Positions 7,024 through 15,420 of a stretch of DNA of 26,993 bases are shown in pieces. The notes beneath the pieces are model-generated. The model made no database searches and was not told where the DNA came from. It saw only the letters and a list, made by a program, of their open reading frames with translations. Positions within the stretch are counted from its first letter, which is position 1. Each line of letters starts with the position of its first letter. A program made the translations under genes and the position numbers. The stretch is taken from positions 1 through 26,993 of the forward strand of contig CAJMPU010000025.1 of the NCBI GenBank assembly GCA_905215505.1, read 5' to 3'. The DNA is from an uncultured bacterium. Lineage in GTDB: Bacteria; Actinomycetota; Coriobacteriia; Coriobacteriales; Coriobacteriaceae.

Positions 7024-8324
7024 TCGTCCACCTCCTCTTGTGTAAGCGTCCCCGACCGCAGGCCTTCTGCGATAAACGGCGGCTCGCGGTCGAGCGTCCA
7101 GATGCGCTCGGCGGCATCGAACGTCACATAGCGTTCGAGCTCAACACCGCCCGACACGCCGCGGTGAACCCCCGAATATGAGGCCACAAAGCGCCTGCCA
7201 TCGGCGTGGCGCTCGGACATCACGATGCCGTCGAGCGCCATGGCGATCTGCTCCTCGATGAGCTCACTCGGCAGATCGATGCCATAACGTGCAAGCAACG
7301 TCAGACGTACCACGGTCTCCTGTTCTGAACCCGCATGAAGTGTGGTGAGCGACCCATCGTGGCCCGTGTTCATGGCCTGCAACATGTCGCAGCACTCGGC
7401 ACCGCGCACCTCGCCCACCACGATGCGGTCGGGGCGCATGCGCAGGGCATTAGTCACCAGGTCGCGGATCGTCACCGCGCCCTCGCCCTCAATTGAAGCC
7501 TCGCGCGCCTCTAGGCGCACCACGTGCGGATGATGCGCAAACTTGAGCTCGGCAGAGTCCTCGATCGTCACGATGCGCTCGCCGGTGGAAATCTCACATG
7601 ACAACGCGTTGAGCAGGGTGGTCTTACCAGATCCCGTGCCTCCCGCAACCGCCAGGTCCTGTCGCAGCGACACCGCACACGACAGCAGCTGCGCATACCA
7701 AAGCGGCAGCGATCCCAACCCCACGAGCTCGTCCAGCGAGCAGATACGGTCCGAGAACTTTCGGATGGTGAGAATCGGTCCGTCAATCGCCACAGGCGGA
7801 ATCACCGCGTTGACGCGATAGCCCGTTTTGAGGCGGGCGTTGACGATGGGGCTGCGCTCGTCGATACGGCGGCCAAGTGGCGAGATAATGCGGTCGATAA
7901 GCACACGGATCTGCTCATCATCCTCAAACGCATGCTCGATGGGGTACAAGACGCCGCCGCGTTCAAAGAAAGCCGAGCGGCAGCCGTTGATCATGATCTC
8001 GGTAACGGTGTCGTCCTCGATGAGCGGCTGCAACGGCCCCAAGCCCACCACGTCATCCAAAATCTCGTCGATGATGGTCTCGCGCTCGGGCGTCGCGAGA
8101 TCGGTCGGCTCCTCAACATTGAGCGCCGCCTCCACCGCAGGACGCAATTCCGAGCGGGCAAGTGCCGGGTCGATATAGGCGCTGATACGCGCCACTTCGT
8201 CGTAACCCATGCGGTCCATCACGGCGCGCTTGGTGCGTCGTTTCACGGCGCGGCGACGCCCCACATCTACAGGCGCTGCCGCCGCCGCAGCGCCGGCAGC
8301 CTTAATCCTCGTTTGCAGGCTCAT
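6996..8324 (-). CDS. tadA: TadA/CpaF-family secretion ATPase
   Basis: This protein of 442 residues is a type II/IV secretion ATPase. Its N-terminal domain includes the family pattern DDVVGLGPLQPLIEDD (91-106) and TEIMINGC. Walker A is GGTGSGKTTL (228-237). IVTIEDSAELK (251-261) is the Asp box, RIVVGEVRGAE (300-310) holds the Walker B Glu, and the His box is near GHDGSLTTLHAGS. All key residues are present. The enzyme hydrolyses ATP at the inner membrane to power pilus assembly. Its ATG overlaps the tadZ stop as ATGA. The length is near the family norm. Confidence 0.93.
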   Translation of the reverse strand: MSLQTRIKAAGAAAAAAPVDVGRRRAVKRRTKRAVMDRMGYDEVARISAYIDPALARSELRPAVEAALNVEEPTDLATPERETIIDEILDDVVGLGPLQPLIEDDTVTEIMINGCRSAFFERGGVLYPIEHAFEDDEQIRVLIDRIISPLGRRIDERSPIVNARLKTGYRVNAVIPPVAIDGPILTIRKFSDRICSLDELVGLGSLPLWYAQLLSCAVSLRQDLAVAGGTGSGKTTLLNALSCEISTGERIVTIEDSAELKFAHHPHVVRLEAREASIEGEGAVTIRDLVTNALRMRPDRIVVGEVRGAECCDMLQAMNTGHDGSLTTLHAGSEQETVVRLTLLARYGIDLPSELIEEQIAMALDGIVMSERHADGRRFVASYSGVHRGVSGGVELERYVTFDAAERIWTLDREPPFIAEGLRSGTLTQEEVDEWRSLCPSS

Positions 8325-9970
8325 CGCTGATCACCCTCGCGCGACCAGGGAAGGCGGATACGCGGGCGTTCGGTGCGCGTTGCACGGTCGGCGACCATAT
8401 CGCTCCAAGGGCCGACGGCGCACCCCAGTTCCACGAGCATCTCGCGCGTGGCCTCGCGCACGCTAGTCGCAAAAGCGCTGGTCTGCCCCACTGCCTCGTC
8501 AGCGCGCCCAAACGCCATGAGCGCGGCGAGATCCTGCCCGCCATCGGCGATACGAATCTTGGAGCTTAACGCACAGGCAATCTCAAAGCGCATGGCGACG
8601 TCCTCGTCTGCCCCGCGCGCACCGAACCGGTTGAACACGGCGCTCATGCGCGTGCGCGGCACACCTACTCGACCTGCCAGTTCAATGACGCGCGATGCCG
8701 ATGCCGCGGACGACACCGCCGCATCGCCAACGACCAGGCAACGGTCGCTCGCCGCCACCGCAGCCGCCACGGCGTCGCCCCAAAAGACCGAGGTATCGAT
8801 AAAGACCACGTCGGATTCGCGACGCAGAACATCAAGCAGTAGCTCCACCGGACGTGCCATGAGCTCGGCTTGCTCGGGCGCCGCGACGGGACCCCAGAGC
8901 GTAACGCCCGGCGCCACGCGCATCGAAGCGGCTACGATATCCGGCTCGGTGAGCATGCCCGCCGCCGACGGCTCGATAAGTGCCGCCATATCGCGCGGAG
9001 CATCGACGCCTAACAAGTCGTAAAGGTTTCCAAACATCAGGTCCAGGTCGAGCACGGCGGCACGCAAGCCCAACAGCGACGATGTGTGTGCCATGGTGGC
9101 AACGATCGTCGACTTGCCGCAACCGCCCGAACCCGAAATAGCGCAGATGACTGGAGCTCGATGCGGCGGAGCGGTAGCGTCTGCCGGCGGCATCGGAGGC
9201 GGCGGGGCGGGCGTCGGTGACAGCGTCCCCGTCTCCCCCGCCGCAACCACGTGCTGCGTCCAAGCCGGCATGGCTGCTTGTTCGGTCTGCGAGGCAGGCT
9301 CGTTCTGCGCAATCTGCTCATGCTGCATCAGCGACAACTCGCCGCACCCGGCAAGGCCCTCAACTTCGTCGAGTTCATCCGCCAGATTCACGCCGTGCAC
9401 GTATCCCATATCTACTGCCGGGGAGTCGCCAGCATGCTGCGCCGGCCCTCCAGCGTCATCGTATACAAGGGGGTTCCGGGGGCGCCGACCATGCTCGGCT
9501 TCCGCTTTTCCATAATCATCAACACGCGGGCCTCTTGTAGCGCGAGGCGCCCCGGGTTCCCTATCAACAAAAGCATCGGGCTCAATCGTCATGCGCCGAT
9601 CGGAATCAACCGCTCCCTCGCCCGCGCGCCCGTTGCCGCATATACTGTGTGCAGCGATGACCTCGGTCGCCCCCGCGCGAAACAGCCCCTCGATATCCGA
9701 CGGATCGAGCGCTTCTATCAACACGACCACGCGACTCACGCGGCCTTCGGCCGTCAGGCGCGCAACAGTCTTGCGCACATCTTCGGTATCAAACAGAGAC
9801 GCCGCGATGATGGCAGCCCCGCGGCGCGACGGAAACGCCCGCGCCATGGAAACCAGCCCGTCCAGGTCGCCCACGCGAAGCACCTGTGCACCCGCATCAC
9901 GGCCCTCGACTTCCCGCTGCAACAGCCCGTAATCGCCGCACGCGCAGCACGCAAGCCAGATCGCCTTCAT
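8321..9970 (-). CDS. tadZ: TadZ/CpaE-like localisation ATPase
   Basis: This protein of about 549 residues has a receiver-like N-terminal domain (about 1-115). A long low-complexity linker rich in Ala, Pro, Gln and acidic residues follows (about 120-270), then a MinD/ParA-type ATPase domain. The P-loop is ISGSGGCGKST (about 279-289): the catalytic P-loop Lys is kept, but the MinD-type signature Lys is replaced by Ser. Other ATPase motifs follow (VLDLDLMFGNLYDLLG, then VVFIDTSVFWGD). TadZ proteins place the pilus apparatus at the cell pole. The start is ATG 9970, overlapping the cpaB stop (TGATG); GTG 9973 is also possible. Confidence 0.85.
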   Translation of the reverse strand: MKAIWLACCACGDYGLLQREVEGRDAGAQVLRVGDLDGLVSMARAFPSRRGAAIIAASLFDTEDVRKTVARLTAEGRVSRVVVLIEALDPSDIEGLFRAGATEVIAAHSICGNGRAGEGAVDSDRRMTIEPDAFVDREPGAPRATRGPRVDDYGKAEAEHGRRPRNPLVYDDAGGPAQHAGDSPAVDMGYVHGVNLADELDEVEGLAGCGELSLMQHEQIAQNEPASQTEQAAMPAWTQHVVAAGETGTLSPTPAPPPPMPPADATAPPHRAPVICAISGSGGCGKSTIVATMAHTSSLLGLRAAVLDLDLMFGNLYDLLGVDAPRDMAALIEPSAAGMLTEPDIVAASMRVAPGVTLWGPVAAPEQAELMARPVELLLDVLRRESDVVFIDTSVFWGDAVAAAVAASDRCLVVGDAAVSSAASASRVIELAGRVGVPRTRMSAVFNRFGARGADEDVAMRFEIACALSSKIRIADGGQDLAALMAFGRADEAVGQTSAFATSVREATREMLVELGCAVGPWSDMVADRATRTERPRIRLPWSREGDQR

Positions 9971-10629
9971 CACTCGTCGCCTCCGCTCTTTTTGCCGCGC
10001 GCCGTGGCGGGAATCGTCAAGCTGACCGTTCCCTTGCCCGAGGCTCCCAGCAGTTCCTTGACGTCTTCGGGGTCAGCCGCCAGCGTCACCCATTCGATCT
10101 TGCCCTCGCGCGTGGAACCGGAATCCTCACTGGTATCGATCACGTACGCGCCGCACAGCCGATCGGTTACGCCGTCTTTTTGCACGTACACGTCCACGTA
10201 GCTGCCCACGCCCGCAGCACCGCCGACCGAGTGCTCGGCATCGACCGCCACCGAAACGGCGACCTTGCCCTTAGGTACCTCGAGCATGTGGCTCTCGGCC
10301 TTGGTGTAGACATTGCAGATCACGGCGTTTTTGGGAATACGCGAAGTCGTCACGTCGCCGCGCACCTGGCGTAGCTCGGTCGCCGCGTCACGCGGCAGCA
10401 GGCTCGTCAGCCACTCCTGGGTTATGACATTGGTCTCATCGAGGGTCTCACCCACATCGATATCGCGCGCCGCGACGCATACCTCGACGCGATCGCCACC
10501 GTACTTGGCCAAGGTCTCAGCCTGGACCTGTTCGGCTTGCGAGCGGATCGACGAGCCGTAAACCATGCAGAGCAGAGCAGCGAGCACGCCCGCGACCAGA
10601 CTGATGGCGATGCGCTTGCTCTTGTTCAC
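9970..10629 (-). CDS. cpaB: CpaB/RcpC-like pilus assembly protein (SAF domain)
   Basis: This protein of about 219 residues has one N-terminal membrane helix (RIAISLVAGVLAALLCMVYG). An SAF domain follows (VEVCVAARDIDVGETLDETNV, then SRIPKNAVICNVYT), and then the RcpC/CpaB beta-rich region (GKVAVSVAVDAEHSVGGAAGVGSYVDVYV). CpaB-type proteins are periplasmic or cell-wall-side parts of Tad systems. I prefer GTG 10629 over ATG 10644 because GAGAGGAG sits five bases before the GTG, whereas that ATG overlaps the site itself. It is the first gene of the operon; the region upstream holds repeated half-sites. Confidence 0.82.
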   Translation of the reverse strand: MNKSKRIAISLVAGVLAALLCMVYGSSIRSQAEQVQAETLAKYGGDRVEVCVAARDIDVGETLDETNVITQEWLTSLLPRDAATELRQVRGDVTTSRIPKNAVICNVYTKAESHMLEVPKGKVAVSVAVDAEHSVGGAAGVGSYVDVYVQKDGVTDRLCGAYVIDTSEDSGSTREGKIEWVTLAADPEDVKELLGASGKGTVSLTIPATARGKKSGGDE

Positions 10630-10739
10630 GGCCGCTCCTCTCATGGCAGTGCCGGGCGAATGCCCGTACCACCATTGTCTGAGCGGTCAGAGTGCAAAGC
10701 GGCGCAATCGCAATCTTGGTTTTCGATGTCAAACCAATC

Positions 10740-10791
10740 GCTGACCAAAAGCTGACCAGCCCGTCAAGCTCGTGGCAAGGTTTTGGTCAGC
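10740..10791. promoter_or_regulatory. Cluster of GCTGAC half-sites upstream of the tad operon
   Basis: GCTGACCAAAA (10740-10750) and its exact reverse complement TTTTGGTCAGC (10781-10791) form an 11-bp inverted repeat. A second direct GCTGACC lies at 10751, and a further inverted CGTCAGC follows at 10794-10800. It lies about 110-160 bases upstream of the cpaB start, where the operon promoter should be. On the minus strand a TTGACA-like -35 occurs just downstream near 10727, without a convincing -10. A transcription-factor operator is likely; the factor is unknown. Confidence 0.45.
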
Positions 10792-10828
10792 ACGTCAGCA
10801 AACTGTATGTTTCGAAGCTTTTCCGCAG

Positions 10829-10865
10829 CAAAAAAAGCCGTCTCCCGAACAGTTGGGAGACGGCT
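10829..10865 (-). terminator. Terminator of rsgA
   Basis: On the minus strand AGCCGTCTCCC pairs with GGGAGACGGCT around an 8-base loop, followed by seven T. It starts 18 bases after the rsgA stop codon and separates rsgA from the tad promoter region. Confidence 0.9.
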
Positions 10866-10882
10866 GTCATAGGAAAAATCAA

Positions 10883-12067
10883 TTACAGATGGACATCGGG
10901 ATCGAGCATTTGAGCGCTCACGCGCATGGATGACGCCAGGTTTTGGAACGTTTCCAGACGCAGGCTATCGATCTGCCCGGCGTCCTCGGCCTCGCGAACG
11001 GCGCAGCCCGGCTCATGGACATGCGTGCAATCGCCAAACCGGCACGCGCGCGATGCCTCGACAATCTCGGGGAAAGCGCGCGCCAGACCCCGCTCGTGAC
11101 CCACGAGCGGCAGGCTGCGCAGGCCCGGGGCATCGGCGATCACGCCGGCGTCGCCCGGCAGTGCCACCATCACGCGCGCGACGGTAGTGTGACGGCCCTG
11201 ATCGTCGCGTTCGCGCACACCGCCGGTCGCCAACGTATCGTGGCCCAGCAGCGCATTGAGCAGCGTCGACTTGCCGGCACCCGACTCGCCCAGAATCATG
11301 GCGCAGCTCCCGGCGGGCACGCAGGCACGGACCTCGTCCAGGCCGCGGCCCTCGGCAGAGGACGTCACGATCACGCGCACGTCCGGACCCACCAGGCGGC
11401 GCACGCGGTCCAGATCGCGCTCGAGTTCCTCGGCATCGCAGCGGTCAGCTTTGGTGAGTACCACCACCGGTTCGGCATCGCAGTCGAGCGCCAACACCAG
11501 CGAGCGCGCCACGCGGTCGAGCAGCACCTCGCCGGCACCGAGCGCCTGCACGATTAGCACGCTATCCACGTTGGAGCAGAGCACCTGACGCTCCCCGCGG
11601 GCACGGCCGCGCCAACGCTCAAAGCTCGTACGGCGCGGCAGCACGCACTCAATCACGCCCATATCGTGCCCGGGAGCGCGGCGCACCGCCACACGATCGC
11701 CCACGGCAGGCAGCAGGACCTCGTCCTCGCCGCGTGACTTGGCAAACCCCACAGCATGCTCGGCACGAAACGTGTCATCGGCAGTCGCCACCAGTGGAAA
11801 CCCGCGATCCAAGCGCACCACGGCGCCAAGCTGCATCTGCTCGGGCTCCTCGACATGCGCGCAGAAATCATCAAAGGCAGCCTGCTGGGCTTCATCGACC
11901 GGCAGGTCATCAAACGCCGGAACGTCCCGCAGCGCGTCAAGCCCCGGTACACTCGCCAGCAACTCCTCAGCAGATGCGGGAGCCTCGGTCGCGAGCTTCC
12001 GACGACGATCACGCTTAGCCCGCGCCCCCGTCGTCTTTTTCTTCGCTTTAGCCTTAGCCTTGCCCAC
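10883..12067 (-). CDS. rsgA: Small ribosomal subunit biogenesis GTPase RsgA
   Basis: This protein of about 394 residues has a Lys/Arg-rich N-terminus and an OB-fold region (about 78-145). The circularly permuted GTPase domain follows: G4 TKAD (206-209), G1 GESGAGKS (260-267) and G3 DAPG (312-315, where DTPG is usual). A C-terminal zinc site has Cys342, Cys347, His349 and Cys355. RsgA releases from or checks late 30S particles, with GTP hydrolysis stimulated by the subunit. GTG 12067 is chosen because GGGAGG precedes it by five bases; a longer frame to 12172 runs through the upstream terminator. It appears monocistronic. The alanine-rich extension before the OB fold is longer than in E. coli. 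Confidence 0.92.
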   Translation of the reverse strand: MGKAKAKAKKKTTGARAKRDRRRKLATEAPASAEELLASVPGLDALRDVPAFDDLPVDEAQQAAFDDFCAHVEEPEQMQLGAVVRLDRGFPLVATADDTFRAEHAVGFAKSRGEDEVLLPAVGDRVAVRRAPGHDMGVIECVLPRRTSFERWRGRARGERQVLCSNVDSVLIVQALGAGEVLLDRVARSLVLALDCDAEPVVVLTKADRCDAEELERDLDRVRRLVGPDVRVIVTSSAEGRGLDEVRACVPAGSCAMILGESGAGKSTLLNALLGHDTLATGGVRERDDQGRHTTVARVMVALPGDAGVIADAPGLRSLPLVGHERGLARAFPEIVEASRACRFGDCTHVHEPGCAVREAEDAGQIDSLRLETFQNLASSMRVSAQMLDPDVHL

Positions 12068-12116
12068 AGATGCCTCCCAGCACAAAACCACACAACTGAG
12101 CAGGTATTTTACCCAC

Positions 12117-12152
12117 AAAAAAGAGTCGGTCGAGCAAACGCTCGACCGACTC
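12117..12152 (-). terminator. Terminator downstream of the P-type ATPase gene
   Basis: On the minus strand GAGTCGGTCGAG pairs fully with CTCGACCGACTC around a 6-base loop, followed by six T. It lies about 145 bases beyond the ATPase stop, after the structured element at 12190-12286, so the transcript should include that element. Confidence 0.88.
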
Positions 12153-12189
12153 ACATACTTTCCCTCAGCCAATGGTCCCGAGAGGTTAT

Positions 12190-12286
12190 CCGAAGGCCCG
12201 CCCGCCGGGAGGGGTTTCTTCCGAGCGATCCCGCAGCGCGAAGCGCGAGGACCAGCGAAGAAGAAAACACGCAGGGGCGGGCCCGG
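12190..12286 (-). other. Structured 3' element A with conserved internal loop
   Basis: A long imperfect hairpin begins 10 bases after the ATPase stop. The outer stem is GGCCCGCCC (12195-12203) with GGGCGGGCC (12275-12283), extended by CCG/CGG. The inner stem is TTTCTTC with GAAGAAA, and the apical part is a GCGC-type stem around GAA. On the plus strand the sequences ATCCCGCAG (12228-12236) and GCGAGGAC (12245-12252) flank the apical stem. Exactly these two sequences flank the apical stem of the element at 20942-21036, although the stems differ. No T-run follows directly, so it is not itself a simple terminator. Confidence 0.6.
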
Positions 12287-12296
12287 ACAGGTTAAC

Positions 12297-14978
12297 TTAC
12301 TCCTTCTCGACCGCGCGCATGATCGCCTTGTAGATCTCCATCAGCGGAATAATCAGGAAGGCAAGGCCCAGGGCAGCGACAACGCCCTTGAGCTCAAGCG
12401 TTACGGGGCCAAAGAACATCTCAGCAAGCGTCGGCTGCACGGTTACGATCACCGTCAGCACCAGCGCCAGCGCGGCGGAAGCCCACAGCCACTTGTTCTG
12501 CTTCTTCATGGTGAACAGCGACGCACGACGGCTGCGCATATTGAAGCAGTGGAAAATCTCGACCATGTTGAGCGTGATGAAGGCCATCATCACGCCTTCC
12601 TCGTCGGCATTGCCGGCGATCATATCGGCGATGTGGATGTAGCCCATGTCAAAGTACACGCCCACAAAGAAGCTCGCCAGCACCAGCACGGTGATGATTA
12701 GGCCCTGGACCACGCAGTCCAGACCCATATGTCCGGCAAAGACACCATCCTTGGCGTTGCGCGGCTTGCGCTTCATGATGTCGCCCTCGGCGTCCTCCAT
12801 GCCCAGCGCGAGCGCAGGGAAGCAGTCGGTAACCAGGTTCACCCACAGCAGCTGCACCGGCTGGAAGATGGTAAAGCCGATGAGCGTGGCGATAAACACC
12901 GAGAAGACCTCGGCAAGGTTGGCCGAAAGCAGGAACTGGATGACCTTGCGGATGTTGTCGTAGATGCGACGGCCCTCTTCGCAGGCACCGATGATGGTGG
13001 CGAAATTGTCGTCGGCAAGTACCATGTCGGCGACGTTCTTGGTGACATCGGTACCGGTGATGCCCATGCCCACGCCGATGTCGGCGCGCTTGATGGACGG
13101 GGCGTCGTTGACGCCATCGCCCGTCATGGCCACGATCTGGTCACGCGACTTCCAGGCCTCGACGATGCGGGTCTTGTGCTCGGGCTGGACGCGGGCGTAC
13201 ACGCCGTAGTCCTCGATGTGCGCGTCGAGCTCCTCGTCGCTCATGCGATCGAGGTCGGCACCGGTGATGGCATGGCTGCGATCGGTGACGATGCCCAGCT
13301 GCTTGGCGATGGCCACGGCGGTGTCGATGTGGTCGCCCGTGATCATGACGGTGCGAATGCCAGCGTCGTGGGCCTCGCGGATGGCTTCGGCGACCTCGGG
13401 GCGGACCGGGTCGATCATGCCGGACAGGCCGCAGAAGACCAAGTCGTGCTCGAGCGCAGCGGGGCTGCAGTCGCTCGGGACCTCGGTGTAGGTGCGGCTT
13501 GCCAGCGCCAGCACGCGCAGAGCCTCGTCGGCCATGGCCTTGTTGGCGGCCACGAGCTCGGCGCGACGCTCCTCGGTCAGCGGGACGACCTTTTCGCCCT
13601 CGTAGATATGGGTGCACAGGCCGATCACCACGTCGGGCGCGCCCTTGGTGTACTGCTCGTACTCGCCATCCAGGGTCTCGACGATCACGGACATCATCTT
13701 GCGGCCCGAGTCGAACGGGGCCTCGCCCACGCGCGGATGCTCGGCAGTCAGGCCGGTGAGGCCAGCCTTGCCGGCGTCGTTGACGAGCGCGCACTCGGTC
13801 GGCTCGCCCACGGCCTCGCCCAGCTCCTCGTCCCACTGGGCATCGGAGCAAAGGGCCATACCGGCCAGGAACTTCTCCTTAGGCGCAGCGAGCTCGTGCT
13901 TGACGACGGTCATCTTGTTCTGGGTAAGGGTACCGGTCTTGTCGGAGCAGATGGTCTGTGTGCAGCCAAGGGTCTCGACAGCAGAGAGCTTGCGGATAAT
14001 CGCCTGGCGCTTGGCCATCTTGGTCACGCCAAGCGAAAGGACGATGGTCACGACGGCAACAAGGCCCTCGGGGATGGCGGCGACGGCGAGCGAGACGGCA
14101 ACCATAAAGGTGTCGAGCAGGGCAGTCGGATCGGTAAGGACGTTGCCCACGCCGTGGCGGAGGATGTCAACGCCAAAGATGACGACGCAGATGACGATCA
14201 CCATGATGGTGAGGATGCGGCTGAGCTCGGCGAGCTTCACCTGCAGCGGCGTGAGCTCTTCCTTGGCCTCGGCCAGGGCGCCGGCGATCTTGCCCATCTC
14301 GGTGTTCATGCCGGTGCCGACCACGACGGCGCGACCACGGCCGTACACGACGGTGGAGCCCATATAGCACATGTTCTTACGGTCGCCGAGCGGCACGTCG
14401 TCGGTGCCGGCGGCGAGCTCGATCACGTTGGCGTGCTTCTCTACGGGCACGGACTCGCCGGTGAGTGCGGCCTCCTCGATCTTCATCGTGGCGCTCTCGA
14501 GCACGCGGCAGTCGGCCGGGACGGAGTCGCCCGCCTCGAGCATGATTACATCGCCGGGAACGAGCTCGGCGCTCGGCAGGTGCACGAGTTTGCCGTCGCG
14601 CAGCACCTTGGACTGCGCCGCGCTCATCTCCTGCAGGGCCTCGAGGGCCTCCTCGCTCTTGGCTTCCTGGACCACGCCCAGCACCGAGTTGATGATAACG
14701 ACGAACATGATAATGGCGACGTCGGCAAAGTCGGGCTCGCCCTTGACCATGCCCGTGAGCGCGCTGATAACGGCGGCAACGATCAGCATGATGACCATGG
14801 GGTCGGCCATCTGCTCAAAGAAACGCTTCCACAGCGGCGTCTTCTCGGCTTCCTCGAGCTTGTTAGGGCCTGTCTTGGCGAGGCGCGATGACGCCTCGTC
14901 GCTGCTCAGGCCGAGGTTCTCATCGACACCTTGGTCGCTGAGCACCTCCGCCGCGGCGGACAGGTATTCCTTTTGCAT
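12297..14978 (-). CDS. P2-type cation-transporting ATPase, probably Ca2+
   Basis: This 893-residue protein has all P-type ATPase marks. The actuator motif is TGES (173-176), and the phosphorylation site is CSDKTGTLT with Asp346. KGAPDVV lies in the nucleotide domain, and the hinge is TGDGVNDAP. About ten membrane helices are placed as in P2 enzymes. Ion-site residues resemble SERCA-type pumps: AIPEGL in M4 (303-306 for PEGL, but Val instead of Pro after it), Asn and Glu in M5 (SANLAEVF), and NLVTD in M6. Calcium export is therefore likely; Mn2+ is possible. The ATG has an AGGAGGGG site that can be locked in a leader hairpin. It is transcribed alone. Confidence 0.9.
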   Translation of the reverse strand: MQKEYLSAAAEVLSDQGVDENLGLSSDEASSRLAKTGPNKLEEAEKTPLWKRFFEQMADPMVIMLIVAAVISALTGMVKGEPDFADVAIIMFVVIINSVLGVVQEAKSEEALEALQEMSAAQSKVLRDGKLVHLPSAELVPGDVIMLEAGDSVPADCRVLESATMKIEEAALTGESVPVEKHANVIELAAGTDDVPLGDRKNMCYMGSTVVYGRGRAVVVGTGMNTEMGKIAGALAEAKEELTPLQVKLAELSRILTIMVIVICVVIFGVDILRHGVGNVLTDPTALLDTFMVAVSLAVAAIPEGLVAVVTIVLSLGVTKMAKRQAIIRKLSAVETLGCTQTICSDKTGTLTQNKMTVVKHELAAPKEKFLAGMALCSDAQWDEELGEAVGEPTECALVNDAGKAGLTGLTAEHPRVGEAPFDSGRKMMSVIVETLDGEYEQYTKGAPDVVIGLCTHIYEGEKVVPLTEERRAELVAANKAMADEALRVLALASRTYTEVPSDCSPAALEHDLVFCGLSGMIDPVRPEVAEAIREAHDAGIRTVMITGDHIDTAVAIAKQLGIVTDRSHAITGADLDRMSDEELDAHIEDYGVYARVQPEHKTRIVEAWKSRDQIVAMTGDGVNDAPSIKRADIGVGMGITGTDVTKNVADMVLADDNFATIIGACEEGRRIYDNIRKVIQFLLSANLAEVFSVFIATLIGFTIFQPVQLLWVNLVTDCFPALALGMEDAEGDIMKRKPRNAKDGVFAGHMGLDCVVQGLIITVLVLASFFVGVYFDMGYIHIADMIAGNADEEGVMMAFITLNMVEIFHCFNMRSRRASLFTMKKQNKWLWASAALALVLTVIVTVQPTLAEMFFGPVTLELKGVVAALGLAFLIIPLMEIYKAIMRAVEKE

Positions 14979-14985
14979 ATAGAGT

Positions 14986-15042
14986 CCCCTCCTGGGATTC
15001 GGGCCACTCAGCAGATTGATGCCCGATCATAATTCCCAGGAG
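14986..15042 (-). promoter_or_regulatory. Leader hairpin covering the ATPase ribosome-binding site
   Basis: In the ATPase 5' leader (minus strand) CTCCTGGGA pairs with TCCCAGGAG (plus positions 15034-15042 and 14989-14997). Inside, TCGGGC pairs with GCCCGA (15021-15026 and 14999-15004). The 3' arm includes the AGGAG of the Shine-Dalgarno sequence, so folding would block translation start. It may be a regulatory switch (ligand, ion or temperature). It does not resemble the yybP-ykoY manganese riboswitch as I know it. Confidence 0.5.
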
Positions 15043-15320
15043 AAGGGCAAGGGCTCATCAAGGCTGCCGTGCTGAGCGGCAGTTGATAGTGGAGCTATGG
15101 TACCCCAAAGCGGCGCGTCTAGCCAAAACATTCCAATTGGAAACACGGCTCGAGTGCAACGGTGCAGACCGTGTGATGCTCAATGTTGGTAAAACGTTTT
15201 TTCTTCGGCACTTCGTCAAACTGAAATATCGCCCAGATAACAGCGGTTAGAGCGGTTGGTAAAGATTTTTCATATACCGTTTTTCCCGCAAAAAATGAAC
15301 TTCTTAATCGGCATACGGTC
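15043..15320. other. Intergenic region between the ATPase and pyk
   Basis: No gene is supported here. It contains a 6-bp hairpin CTGCCG/CGGCAG near 15065-15084 and a perfect 12-base palindrome TTCCAATTGGAA at 15131-15142. The sequence becomes AT-rich toward pyk, as expected for a promoter region. The ATPase promoter should lie in this region on the minus strand, but I find no clean match. Confidence 0.5.
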
Positions 15321-15326
15321 GTTTTT

Positions 15327-15357
15327 TTGGGGTATTCGGTCGGTATTTCGTTATAAT
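15327..15357 (+). promoter_or_regulatory. Putative pyk promoter
   Basis: A consensus -10 box TATAAT lies at 15352-15357 in an AT-rich stretch, 63 bases before the pyk start. The best -35 candidate is TTGGGG (15327-15332) at a long 19-base spacing, so the -35 assignment is weak. The leader to the start is about 55 bases. Confidence 0.55.
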
Positions 15358-15420
15358 CAACTCGATTTTATTTCTTATGGTTTATCTATCAGCGCAAGAC
15401 GATGTCAGATGGAGGTCTGA

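Noticed and set aside
12729..14891. 720-codon open frame on the plus strand opposite the P-type ATPase
   Set aside because: Composition is dominated by Gly, Asp, His, Ala and Leu, as expected for the antisense of a high-GC gene. The minus strand encodes an intact ATPase with all motifs.
14979..15060. yybP-ykoY manganese riboswitch before the P-type ATPase
   Set aside because: The conserved loop sequences of that class as I know them are not present; only a simple nested hairpin is seen.
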